From: Phanerochaete sordida
Lineage: Eukaryota; Basidiomycota; Agaricomycetes; Polyporales; Phanerochaetaceae
Reading direction: 5' to 3'
Length of the DNA: 64,000 nucleotides
Assembly: GCA_019973155.2 (NCBI GenBank)
Contig: BPQB01000053.1
Coordinates: 62,001-126,000, forward strand
A model generated the notes under the pieces. The model was not told where the DNA came from and searched no databases. It saw only the letters and a program-made list of their open reading frames with translations. Position numbers and translations under genes: made by a program. Of this stretch, positions 22,317-31,672 are shown piece by piece. How positions within the stretch are numbered: the first letter of the stretch is position 1; the number at the start of each line of letters is the position of its first letter.

Positions 22317-25078
22317 CTACCGCTGGCGGCGCTTGCCCTTCCCCTTGGGAGTAACCTGAGTGTCGACGTGCGAAGAGGATGCCTCCGCGGACGACGCGTC
22401 CGAGTCCGGCGGCGCCGACGCGCCGGACTGGTAGGAGCCAGATGCACCAGAGCTGGACGCAACGGAGCCAGAGGTGGAGGGCCCGGGCACGGACGCGCTG
22501 TCGACCCTCGACCTCTTCCGCTCGCGCTCGTCGTCGCCCCCCTCTCCGCCGGGCACGGTCCGCTTCTTCTTCAGCCAGAGCTCCGCCTTGAGCCCGTCGT
22601 CCACCTCCTTGATCGCGTCAGCGTCGGTCAAGACCAGGATGTCGTCGTCTTTCAAGTACGCCGCGATCTGCTCGAACCGAGTTGCCATAGCACTGAACAT
22701 CACCTGGGGATTAAACTCGGGGTCGTCGAATACAAGTCTGTGGGGCGGCTCGTGGAGCTTGCCCTCCACGACCCTGTACGTCTGCAGGATCTGCTTCCGC
22801 ATCTCGTCCAGACTTGTGAGGACCTTCTGTATGCGCGGGTCGAGGTTGGCGGTGTCCGCAAGGAGAGCGCCCTCCACCGTCATGATTCTGGCGCGAACTC
22901 CGGGCTCAGCGAACACCTTCCAGGCGAACGCGCGCTGTGCTGCTTGATAGTGCGCATCTGCTTCATCGGCGACCAACTTTCCGTCCTTGCCGCGACGCGC
23001 GAGCACACTTGTCAGCAAGAGGTATAGCCCGAGCCAGAAGACTGATTCGCCGTCATGAAGCCCGTTGTGTCGAAATGGCGGGATTTCCGGTCCAGGAAGC
23101 TCCACAGCGGTGGGCCGTGGTGGTGTTTTGGTGATCTGAGTAAACCACATCGAGGTTGGAGGCTTCATAGCCTGGAAGATGAGTTTCCGATACGAATACT
23201 CGTGCGCTTCGACTTCTGTTGACATAAAATAAATGGTGCCCTAGACGTATATCAATTTGCCGCTACACGAAATAAGCCAGGACAGATCACATACCGTGCG
23301 GATACCATGGGGCTGCTGGCTATCATCCAGCCGTTTAGCGTACTCTATATCCGCGATCTTGATATGCTTATAGAGCAGGTCGGGCTGCTGGTCCTTTTCT
23401 TTGACGACGAGGATGTTTCCGACGCTGATGTCGCGATGTATCCAGCCGCAGAATTCAAGGAGGGCGACTCCTGCGAAGACATGCCTTGTTGTCAACACAT
23501 ATACTCTAATTCCCAAGTGAGTACGCACCTCGGATGACACCGACAAGATGGTCAAAGACTTCGCTCATGGATTCGACGCCACGGAGAGTCTTCCCGACTT
23601 CGCGGTAAACTATGCGGTAGTGAATCTTTCCGGAGTATCGCGGCGGCGCTTTCTTGCCTGCTTTCTCGGGCGCCATGGCACCTTGGACTCTGAGACTGCT
23701 GACGACATTGGTCTTCACGTGAAGGGGACTTTCCCGGACGTATATGGCATCGAGCAAGTTCGGGAGGGGTGCACCTCTGAACATGACGTTGTGAGTGTGA
23801 TCCTCTACCTCACCTGCGTACACACGGCCATGTGTGATTGGGTGTAGCAGGATTTGGTTCAAGTGCTCCTGGAGATGTCCAGCGGCGGTTGTGAGAACAG
23901 AGTTCATGAGGTCGCCTTCATTGGTGCGGTCGGAGTCGATCCAGCAGTCTTTGAGCACGTACTGCCTTTTTCTATCGCAGCGTCCGGCCCGAGTCAAGGG
24001 GTTGACCAGCCACACCCGCGTGCCCCGCCCTCGCAGGGCATCCGCACCAATGTTCGAGAGCACCTTGATGGTTCGATACGTGTTCACGCCTCCCTGATTA
24101 TCGCGGACATCGATATCGAACTGGCCGTCCGGCAGGCGCCTGATGCTCTCGTCGAAACCGAGCTCGGTCGGCGAGCCGTAGGTGATGCTAAGGATAAAGA
24201 GAACAGTGGAGTGGCGGTCCTAAATCGAGAGCTCGCGGTCAGTAACGAGGGAGTCGAGATTACTGTATTAAATATACGCCACCTTCATGAAGTCGAATGG
24301 CTTGGAAACAATGGCGTTTGATCGACTGCAGAACCAGAGGCGCATCTCGTTGTCCTCGATGGTGAAGCCGTGTACGAACCGCCGGCGAGGATCTTCGCGC
24401 ATGATGTAGGCCAGCTGCCAGAGCATCTGCTTGCGGTTCTATGTCATGACGGCACAAATGTTAGCTCAGGGCACGGCGCAGCAAAGAAAGTGTTGGCTTC
24501 ACCTTGTCTGCCTCGCTCGGGCTTTTCTTAAACTCGCCCGGAGCTACGACATCTATCCACCGTATATCGCCAGGCTTGTGCTTGGAGCCTGGCTGTGGTA
24601 TCTCTAACATAGCGGCTGCATCGGGCCTCGACGAATTAGGCCGTGTCGTCTGGCCAGGCGTCGTGTTGGGAATGCACTCGAAGCGTACGGTCCTCCGCTT
24701 GCCCGACATACCAGCGGTTTGGCAGATCTTGTCGACGAGTTGGGGGAACGGGCTGAAGACTATGTTCTCTTTGTCCGCTGCTGATCGCAGCGGGTACTGC
24801 TTGAACATCGCCCATCGGTCGTTCTCAACGGCAGAGCGGTTGTTGTTCAGCTTCTCCAGAGTTTTCCTGATGTTAATATCTTTGTGAAGCTTGGGGAGGA
24901 GATTTTGCTGGAACCAGCCGAGCTCGACTTCCGGTACTTGCTCCCACAGATCCAGGAGGACCTGATTTTGAGAGGCCGTCAAGTCAGCATCTGGAGTCGC
25001 ACTGGTAGTGGACTTTGGCTGAGAAGGAGTGGAGCCAGGGTCAGCAAGAGGGAGGGTAGCGTCGGGGATGGAGGTCAT
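22317..25078 (-). CDS. FunK1-type fungal protein kinase, copy A
   Basis: Five exons: 25078-24503, 24438-24283, 24219-23529, 23470-23295 and 23240-22317, giving 840 aa. The N-terminal region has VPEVELGWFQQNLLP and DVVAPGEFK, then the kinase N-lobe with KPFDFMK, DCWIDSDRTNEGDLM and SGKIHYRIVYREVGKTL. The catalytic loop is CGWIHRDISVGN at about residue 488, and ADIEYAK stands where canonical kinases have DFG. GTIYFMSTEVE and FRHNGLHDGESVFWLGLYLLL follow. These are the marks of FunK1, a kinase family greatly expanded in Agaricomycetes; targets are unknown. Basic GKGKRRQR ends the Ser/Ala-rich tail. Exons 1 and 2 have exactly the same length as in copy C. Predicted soluble; catalytic Asp and Asn are present, so activity is plausible. 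Confidence 0.82.
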
Positions 25079-25215
25079 ACTAGGGCGTTGGGAGAGGAAC
25101 TTGTGGCGGACGCTTGGGTCTTGAAAGACTCGGGCCCATCGATTGTCGGAGTGTAGTCAAAAAACCCCGAGTCCCTGGGCACGCTTCGCCCGGGATCTTC
25201 ACCGTCTGTGTCCAT
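25075..25215 (-). other. upstream ORF overlapping FunK1-A start
   Basis: A 46-codon frame starting MDTDGEDPG and containing DSGFF and IDGPES ends in GTATGA, so its TGA overlaps the kinase ATG. A related frame (MDTDDED, DSGFF, IDGALS) lies in the same place before copy C. It could be a regulatory upstream ORF, or part of an alternative first exon, since CTAG or CCAG directly precedes TATGAC in the two copies. Confidence 0.45.
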
Positions 25216-25917
25216 CTGGGACCGTGGAGGAACAATGAGATGGGGGTACGATATGAACTTGAGCATCCGCATTAGGAAATCAAACATGCGGTTCCAACTC
25301 CGACGCATTCTCATCAGCTCCCAGCTCTCAGCTGCTTGCCTCGTGCGAGCGGTCACGGATGCTCCGTTGTTTTTTGCCCGGCCTAGTTGCACACGCATCA
25401 AGCATCGTAGAAGCTACTGTGATGATGCATGGTCCAGGAGCAGATTCGCAACAAGAGCGTGCCAAGAACCACCGCCCTGAGCAAGACGCGTGGGTACGAG
25501 TCCGGGCTCGAAATCGTCCCTTGACGGATACAAGCGGAAACGGCAAGGATATGTAATCGAAACGCCTCTGCGTTGTTTCTTCGCAAGCCCCACGCGTAGG
25601 ACGCCTCCTTCTGCCCTACACCATCGAGAGCGCTAAGCAGTCCCCAGGGTCCTCGTGGCGCTCTACCATATGCAGGCTCCTAGCGTCGCGAATCGTTGAC
25701 AAGGGATCGGATTTTATTATCCAGCTGCGCATTAAATTGGCCTTTGAGTGGAAATTACTGGCTGTACTTGTCCTCAAACACTTCCCAGAACTCTTCCGAC
25801 TGTAAACGCAACGCGCGCCCGAGCGTTGCCTAGTTTTCGGGGTCCAGGCATGATAGGCGCCTACCGCGACCCGTCGTGCTCGCATCTTTCTGTCTGGCGG
25901 TCCGCTTTTGCTCGATA
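25216..25917. other. duplicated FunK1-ATPase intergenic region, copy 1
   Basis: This segment resembles the true FunK1-C to ATPase intergenic region at 30.9-31.67 kb, including the GGGGTCCAGGC..GATAGGCGCC block and the TTCTGTCTGGCGGTC block. Distances between landmarks are also similar (840 against 883 bp). It no longer needs to serve an ATPase gene. Confidence 0.65.
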
Positions 25918-25982
25918 CGGTGTTGTCGACGTCGCCAGAGCCATACGATTATACAGAGGGTGACTCTGCGATCAATATTTAG
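25918..25982 (+). pseudogene. truncated copy of the P5B ATPase start
   Basis: The sequence matches the first codons of the ATPase gene at 31673. The shared core is TCGACGTCGCCAGAGCCATA, continuing with GA..TA.AC.GAGGGTG. Here the start codon is ACG instead of ATG. Translated in the same frame it would read [19 protein letters not shown] and then stop at TAG. Immediately after it begins sequence resembling the NIPA 3' flank, so this is a duplication junction and not a gene. Confidence 0.75.
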
Positions 25983-26017
25983 CATGCCAACGACGCACAC
26001 CTACGCACTCGGCGAGG

Positions 26018-26112
26018 TTCACGTGCTTCGGATACTTGGGGCTAGACCACGTAATTTACAGCAGAGGTTGACGAAAAAGGTGCGGGTAGAGAGAGAGAGA
26101 GAGAGAGAGAGA
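26018..26112. repeat. copy of NIPA 3' flank with GA microsatellite
   Basis: CGTGCTTCGG..GGGGCTAGACCACGTAATTTACAG..AGGTTGACGA resembles 22030-22075 downstream of the NIPA gene, and both are followed by a GA run (here about 22 bases). It shows that the duplicated unit began in the NIPA 3' region. Confidence 0.7.
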
Positions 26113-26276
26113 TGCGAGTAGCTCGACGGCACTAACGAGCTGAACTGTCGGGAGCTCGATGCGACAGGTCAAGAGGGGGAGGGCCTGACTACAGATGCAG
26201 CTCTCGATCCTCGGCCTCTTCTGCTCGCGGTCGTCGTATTCCCGTCCGCCGGGTACGGTCCGCTTCTACATTCTCC

Positions 26277-27540
26277 CTATTCAAAGCTTTGCCTTGCGCC
26301 AGGCTCGGTCAACATTAAGATGTCGTCGTCTTCCAAACCCTTTGAGATCTGCGCGAACCGAGCTGCCATAGTCTTCAACAATCTTCGGGGATTCCACGTC
26401 CGGTCGTCGAAGACAAAGCTGTGCGGTGATCTGTGTAGCTTGCTTTCCGCGACCGTGTACGTCTGCACTATCTGCTTCCGCATCTCGTCCAGGCTTCGTA
26501 GTACCCGTTGTACGCGCGGATCGAGGCTGGAGACGTGCCGGAGAAGAGTACCGTCCGTTCTCATGAAGTGGAAGCGACATCCTGGCCTGGCGAATAGCTT
26601 CTGGGCAAACGCGCGTTGTTCTTCTTGATGTCCTGCGTCTACTCCGTGTGCGACCAACGCTCCGTCTTCGCCACGACGCGCGAGCACACACACAGTGAGC
26701 AAGAGGTATAGCGCGAGCCAGAAGACTGATTCTCCGTCGTGAAGTATGTTGTGTCGGAATGGGGGGAGCTTGGCTTCGCGAGGCTTCTCCTTAGTGGCAG
26801 GCCGAGGAGGCGTTCGAGGGCCGAGCATCCAGTCTTCGTCGTCTGTGTCCGAGTCCTCCATCTCTGCGATGGCGTCCTTCCAGTACTGATACCGGTGCCC
26901 TTCGACTTCTGTCGAGATGAAGCAGTTTGTGCTCTAGGTATACAATTCGTGTTCAAGCCAGACGACTCGCCAGATCGAAACGCGTACCGTGCAGATTGCG
27001 GCGGGCGGCAGCTGACCGTCCCCCAGCCGTTTAGCATAATCTAGGTCGGAGATCTTAACTCGCTTCTCCACCGTGTAACTCTGGTCGGACCCCTGGAACT
27101 TTTCTTCGACGACAAGCACATCTTCAACGCTGATGTTGAAACACTCCCAGCCGCAAAAGTCAAAAAGGGCGACTCCTGTAACAGCGTGCCCAGCTGTCAA
27201 CGTTGGGCCATCACGAACTCCAATTAGGGACGATACGCACCTCGGACAACATCTGCAAGGTGGCGAAAGACCTCGCTCATCGATTCGATGTCGCGGAGAG
27301 TCTTCACCACTCCGCAGGGAACAATGCGGCGGTGAATCTGGCTGGAATTCCGCTGCGGTACATGCTTGCCTGCTTCCTGTGGCGCCATGGAGCTCTGAGC
27401 TCTGTGGCCGTAAGAGACATCGCGCAGGTGGGAAGTAGCCCGCTTCTTCAGGACGTCTAAGTCCGTGAGGGATTCCCCTCTCCACATAACGTCGTGAGTG
27501 CGGTCCTCAACATTGCCCACGTGCACACAAGCAGGAGGAG
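26277..27540 (-). pseudogene. decayed FunK1 kinase, copy B
   Basis: It aligns with the C-terminal two thirds of copy A, starting at NVEDRTHDVMWRG and running through SSQIHRRIV, SMSEVFRHLADVVR, CGWECFNISVEDVLVVEEK, ISDLDYAKRL, FISTEVEGH and FRHNILHDGESVFWLALYLLL. The N-terminal exons are absent. The catalytic loop HRDISVGN has become ECFNISVED, losing His, Arg, the catalytic Asp and the Gly-Asn pair, so it cannot be a normal kinase. The tail is cut by a stop after QSFE; the former KRTVPGG tail is still readable downstream in another frame. Splice-site positions are mostly kept (26934 and 27240 region). A transcribed pseudokinase cannot be excluded, but truncation and lost motif favour a pseudogene. 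Confidence 0.75.
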
Positions 27541-27852
27541 GGCCGCTTCGTGGCGCCGGCGCGCCGTTCGGACGGCCGTGGGCCGGCGGGCCAATCGCGT
27601 GAACGTTGAAGTGAGGGACAGCGATGCGATTTACAGTGTACTGGCTTGAAAACGTAGATACAGGGCACGAATTCCAGATATAGAGGGTAGTGTTTGACAT
27701 GAATGTGACGACAGCGAGAAGACAGACCTACAACTTGAATTTCTGATACACGGCGCCGCAACATATTCGACGATGTTACTTCTGGGCGAGCAAGAGACTC
27801 CCAGCAAACTGCGATTTGACTGTGGTGCGACGCGGGCGACGGATGACACGTC
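27541..27852. other. spacer between FunK1 copies B and C
   Basis: No match to the corresponding N-terminal kinase exons can be seen, so copy B was cut here. The right part presumably holds the 3' UTR of copy C. No independent gene is visible. Confidence 0.45.
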
Positions 27853-30790
27853 CTACTCTTTGGTCTTCGTCTTGCGCTGGGAACGCCTAAGCTTGGTGGG
27901 CGTCTTCATATTGTCGGCTTGCAAAGCCGCCGCCGTCGACGACGTCCCAGAGCCCGATGGGGCTGAACTGGACGGCTGCGAATTGGACGGGCCCGGCGCA
28001 GAGGCCCTCGAGCCCGACGCTGAGCTCGAGGCGGCGGCGGCGGACTGGCTCGCGCTGGCGCTGCCCGAGACGCGCTGCCTCTTCGAGCCGGGCGCATCCG
28101 CACCTGCTGGTGGAGACTCAGCGCGGCGCGAGGCCTTCGCGGCCTGCCTAACGACTTCCTTGAGCTGGCCGCTCGCCTTGTGGGGCCGACCGCCACGGGT
28201 GTCGATTATGATATCGTCAGTTTTTAGGGCTGTAGAGATGTGGGTGAAAGCCATCGCCATGTTGCCGAGGAGGACTTGAACTTTGCTCAGGTCGGGCGTG
28301 TGCGGCTCGCGGTCCAACCTGCATTCCGCCTGCTCGTACACTTTGATGATCTGCCTGCGCATCTGGTCCAGCTTCTTGATAACGAAGCAAACGCGAGGAT
28401 GAAGGCCGTTGATCTTCCCGACAAGAAAGTTGTCGACCGACAAGACGTTTGCTCGGAAGTTCTGATTGCCAAATATCAGTGCTGCAAGTCTGCGTTGTGC
28501 TTTCTGATACGCATGGTGTTGCTCCAAGGCGTGCTGAGAGATATTCTGCCAGTCGGGCTTCATGAGAACGCAGACCAACAGCAGGTATAGGGCTAGCCAG
28601 AACACAGACTCTGCGTCATGTAGGCCGTTGTGTCGAAAGGGGACCTCAGGCAAAGTATCACGACTATCATCAGGTGGAGGGGTTTTCGGCGGGGATGGAG
28701 GAGACGTAGGGGATGGGGAAGACGTAGGGGATGGAGGAGACGTAGGGGATGGAGGAGATGTAGGCGATGGAGGAGACGTAGGGGATGGAGGAGACGCAGG
28801 GGATGACTGTGCGTGTCCCTGTTGTACTTGGCCCAGAGGAGCATCCATCCAGCCGGGAGCAAGCTCGATCAACTCTTCAACCGGAGCCTTCCAGTGCAAG
28901 TACTCATGGTTTTCGACTTCGGTTGACATGAAGAAGATCGTACCCTGAGTAGGCAAACTTAGCACATGTGGTTCTGAACAAAAGAGGCTGCATACCGTGC
29001 GAATACCGTGCGGCTGCTTGTTATCCGACACAGGCTTTGCGTACTCTAGATCGGAGAGTCTGGCTTCGTTGTTAACGACAAGAACGTTGCCAACACTGAT
29101 ATCACGGTGGATCCAGCCGCGCGCATATAGGGCAGACACTCCTGCAGGTGTCTGTCGTCAGTTTAATCCCTCAGAAGATCATTTTGCAGCAGTCGCACCT
29201 CTAGCGACGTTCCCGAGATGACCAAAGACCTCGCTCATCGAGGGCACGGTACGAAGTGTCTTCCCCACCTCCTTGTATACGACGCGGTAGTGAACCTTCC
29301 CAGAATATCGCGGGAGCGCGTCTGGCCCTGCGGCCTCCGGTGCGATCGAGCCTTGGACGCCTAGGTTGCTGGCAACCTGCACCCGAGTGCCAGTCTCCAC
29401 AGGGACGCGAATAGTGTCATGCAGGTTCGGGACCGACTGGCCCTTCAGCATCACCTTGCGGGTGTGGTCCTCGGTGTTCTCGTCGACGTAGACACGGCCG
29501 TCGGTCTCGACATGCAGAAGATAGCTGCTGAGGCGTTCCACGACCTTCGGATCTGAGACGCCCTCCATGCTGTAGACCGCCTTCATGATGTTGCCCTCGC
29601 TTGTGCGATCGTCGTCGATCCAGCAATCCTTGAGCACATAGAACACCCGCACCTCACGCCCTTGTTTGTCTCTCCCTTTCACCTCCGTGCCGTTCTTCAC
29701 TTTGTAGACGAGCCATACTCGGGTGCCCCGCCCTCGCACCGCCTCGGCGCCCAGGTTCGAGAGGAGCCTCTTCGTGCGGTACGTCGTTTCCACACCCTGC
29801 TCATCCCTGACGGTGATATCGAAGTCAGCGTATGGCGACAAGTTTCGCGGTTTGTGGAGCTTGATGCTTTCGTCCCAGCCGAGCTGAACTCGTGTAGCGT
29901 AGCTGAGGCTCAGGAAAAAGTACGCGGTGAGGCGGTGGTCCTAAAGGCAGCGTAGATGGTGAGAATGGGACGCTAGTGAAGGTGTCGTGCTGATTACCTT
30001 CATGAAATCGAACGGCTTCGACACGAAGATATCTGACCGACTAACGAACCAGAGACGCATGGAGACGTCTTCTATGGTATAGCCAATGACGAAGCGGCGT
30101 CGAGGGTCCTCGCGCATGATGTACGCCAGCGACCACAGTATCTTCGTACGATTCTATGATGCGCCACAAGCCTTAAGCAAAGATCTATGCTCGTATATAG
30201 GGAGCGTTACTTACATCTTGCGCAAGATCCTCGTTGGACTTGTGCTTGAACTCGGCAGGAGCTGCCACATCGAACCATTTGATCGTTTTCTTGCAGTTCG
30301 CAGTGGCTAGCACTGCGGCGCCGTCGGGTTTCGAGGTGTTGTGCCGCATCGTTGGCGTGTAGTTCTTATCGGGAAGACAAACGAACTTGACGGTAGGCTT
30401 GACGTCCTCGGGCATTTCTGCTGCGGCGCAAATCGTAGTGGCAAGCTGTTTGATGGGCCCGAAGGTTGGGTTCTCCTTCTTCTTCAATGCGGAGACCGGG
30501 TAGTTTCCCCAGCACGACCAATAGCCATCTGAGTTGACGGCAAGGTGTTCGCCAGGTGTCCTGAGACGCTCAAGAACCTTGTCCAACTCGATGTTGGGAT
30601 GAAGAGGGGGGAGCGCGTAGTCTTTGAACCACTCGACTTCGACCTCCGGCACCTGTCCAAGGAGCTCTCGGAGGACGAGCCTGCGAGACTGCGCGAGGCC
30701 GAGGTCGTCTGGAGCGGTTTGATAAGGCTTCCCAGAAGCGGGAGTAGAGGATACGTGAGAAGTAGACGAGAGTGAGACTGAGGAAGTCAT
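27853..30790 (-). CDS. FunK1-type fungal protein kinase, copy C
   Basis: Five exons: 30790-30215, 30153-29998, 29940-29199, 29141-28996 and 28944-27853, giving 903 aa. The architecture equals copy A: VPEVEVEWFKDYALPPLHPNIELD, KPFDFMK, RGRGTRVWLVYK, DCWIDDDRTSEGN, SGKVHYRVVYKEVGKTL, the catalytic loop RGWIHRDISVGN at about residue 503, SDLEYAK, GIRTGTIFFMSTEVE and FRHNGLHDAESVFWLALYLLL. All catalytic residues expected of FunK1 are present. It differs by an insert of about seven SPTSPP-like hexapeptides after GQVQQGH and by a longer Ser/Ala-rich tail ending in basic RRSQRKTKTKE, a possible nuclear signal. Its 5' end faces the P5B ATPase, 882 bp apart. FunK1 substrates are unknown. Confidence 0.83.
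28685..28805. repeat. 18-bp minisatellite in FunK1-C
   Basis: About six to seven in-frame copies of an 18-bp unit near GGAGGAGACGTAGGGGAT (plus strand) encode the SPTSPP hexapeptide. The array is absent from copies A and B, so it arose or expanded after duplication. Confidence 0.75.
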
Positions 30791-30942
30791 ACTGGAGCGT
30801 TGAGAGGGAGGGACTCGGCACTGGCCCCCCGCCTTAAAGAGGGACCAGGGTCGGACAATGCCCCATCGATGTCCAGGGCGTCTTCAAAAAAGCCCGAGTC
30901 TGTGAGTGCGGTTGTACCGTAATCTTCGTCGTCTGTGTCCAT
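30787..30942 (-). other. upstream ORF overlapping FunK1-C start
   Basis: A 51-codon frame (MDTDDEDYG, DSGFFEDALDIDG, ending NAPV) stops at the TGA of GTATGA, overlapping the kinase ATG exactly as in copy A. Several residues are shared between the copies even though surrounding bases have changed. Confidence 0.45.
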
Positions 30943-31672
30943 CCTGGGCCGTCGACGAACAATGAGATGAGGGTGCGATATGAACTTGGGCATCCGTATT
31001 AGGAAACCAAACACGCAGTTCCAACTCCGACGCATTCTCATCAGCTCCCAGTTCACGGCTGCTCATCTCGTGCGAGAACCCGTGGATCTTCCCTTGTATT
31101 TTGCGGAATGGCATCAAGCGTTTCAGAACTCGCTGTGATAGTGCGCGACCCACGAGCGGATCTGCAGACAGGTCATGGCTGCGAGATCAAGAAACACCGT
31201 CCAAGGTAACCTAAGGTGTAACGCGTATATTCTAGCCTCAAAGTGGCGATGGTAAGCAGAGGCAGCAGCGACGCTGAACGTTCTCCGATATGTTTTTCGC
31301 AAGCCATCCGCGAGGGACGCCGCGTTCTAACTTCTGCCTTGCGCCACCGAGAACCGCTCATTGGTCTTCGGGGTCCCCGCAAGCGCTGTAGGACAGTTCG
31401 ACAGTAGGCCTAGCCTGGAAAGCCACCACCAGATACACTATTTCTTCCGCGTGTATTCTCCTTCTCAAGCGACATCAGAGATCGCACTGCTCCTCGCAGA
31501 ATCTGACAGATACGACACGCCCGCTGAACGCTACCCAGTTCCCGGGGTCCAGCCTTAATAGGCGCCGACTATGACGCCTGCCGCGACCTGAGGTTGAGAA
31601 ACTTGCAGTTCTGGCCGCAACTCGTCCTGCTCATCTCGCACCCTTCTGTCTGGTGGTCTGATTTTGCCCGAC
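30943..31672. promoter_or_regulatory. divergent promoter of FunK1-C and P5B ATPase
   Basis: This interval separates two outward-facing genes. A related copy lies at 25.2-25.9 kb. Blocks kept in both copies, such as GGGGTCCAG and CTTCTGTCTGG near the ATPase start, are candidates for functional elements, though recent duplication alone could explain them. Confidence 0.5.

Noticed and set aside
22368..23027. 219-codon plus-strand open frame
   Set aside because: Shadow of the last exon of FunK1-A.
26277..27540. FunK1-B as a functional kinase gene
   Set aside because: It lacks the N-terminal exons and the HRD catalytic loop, and its C-terminal tail is frameshifted.
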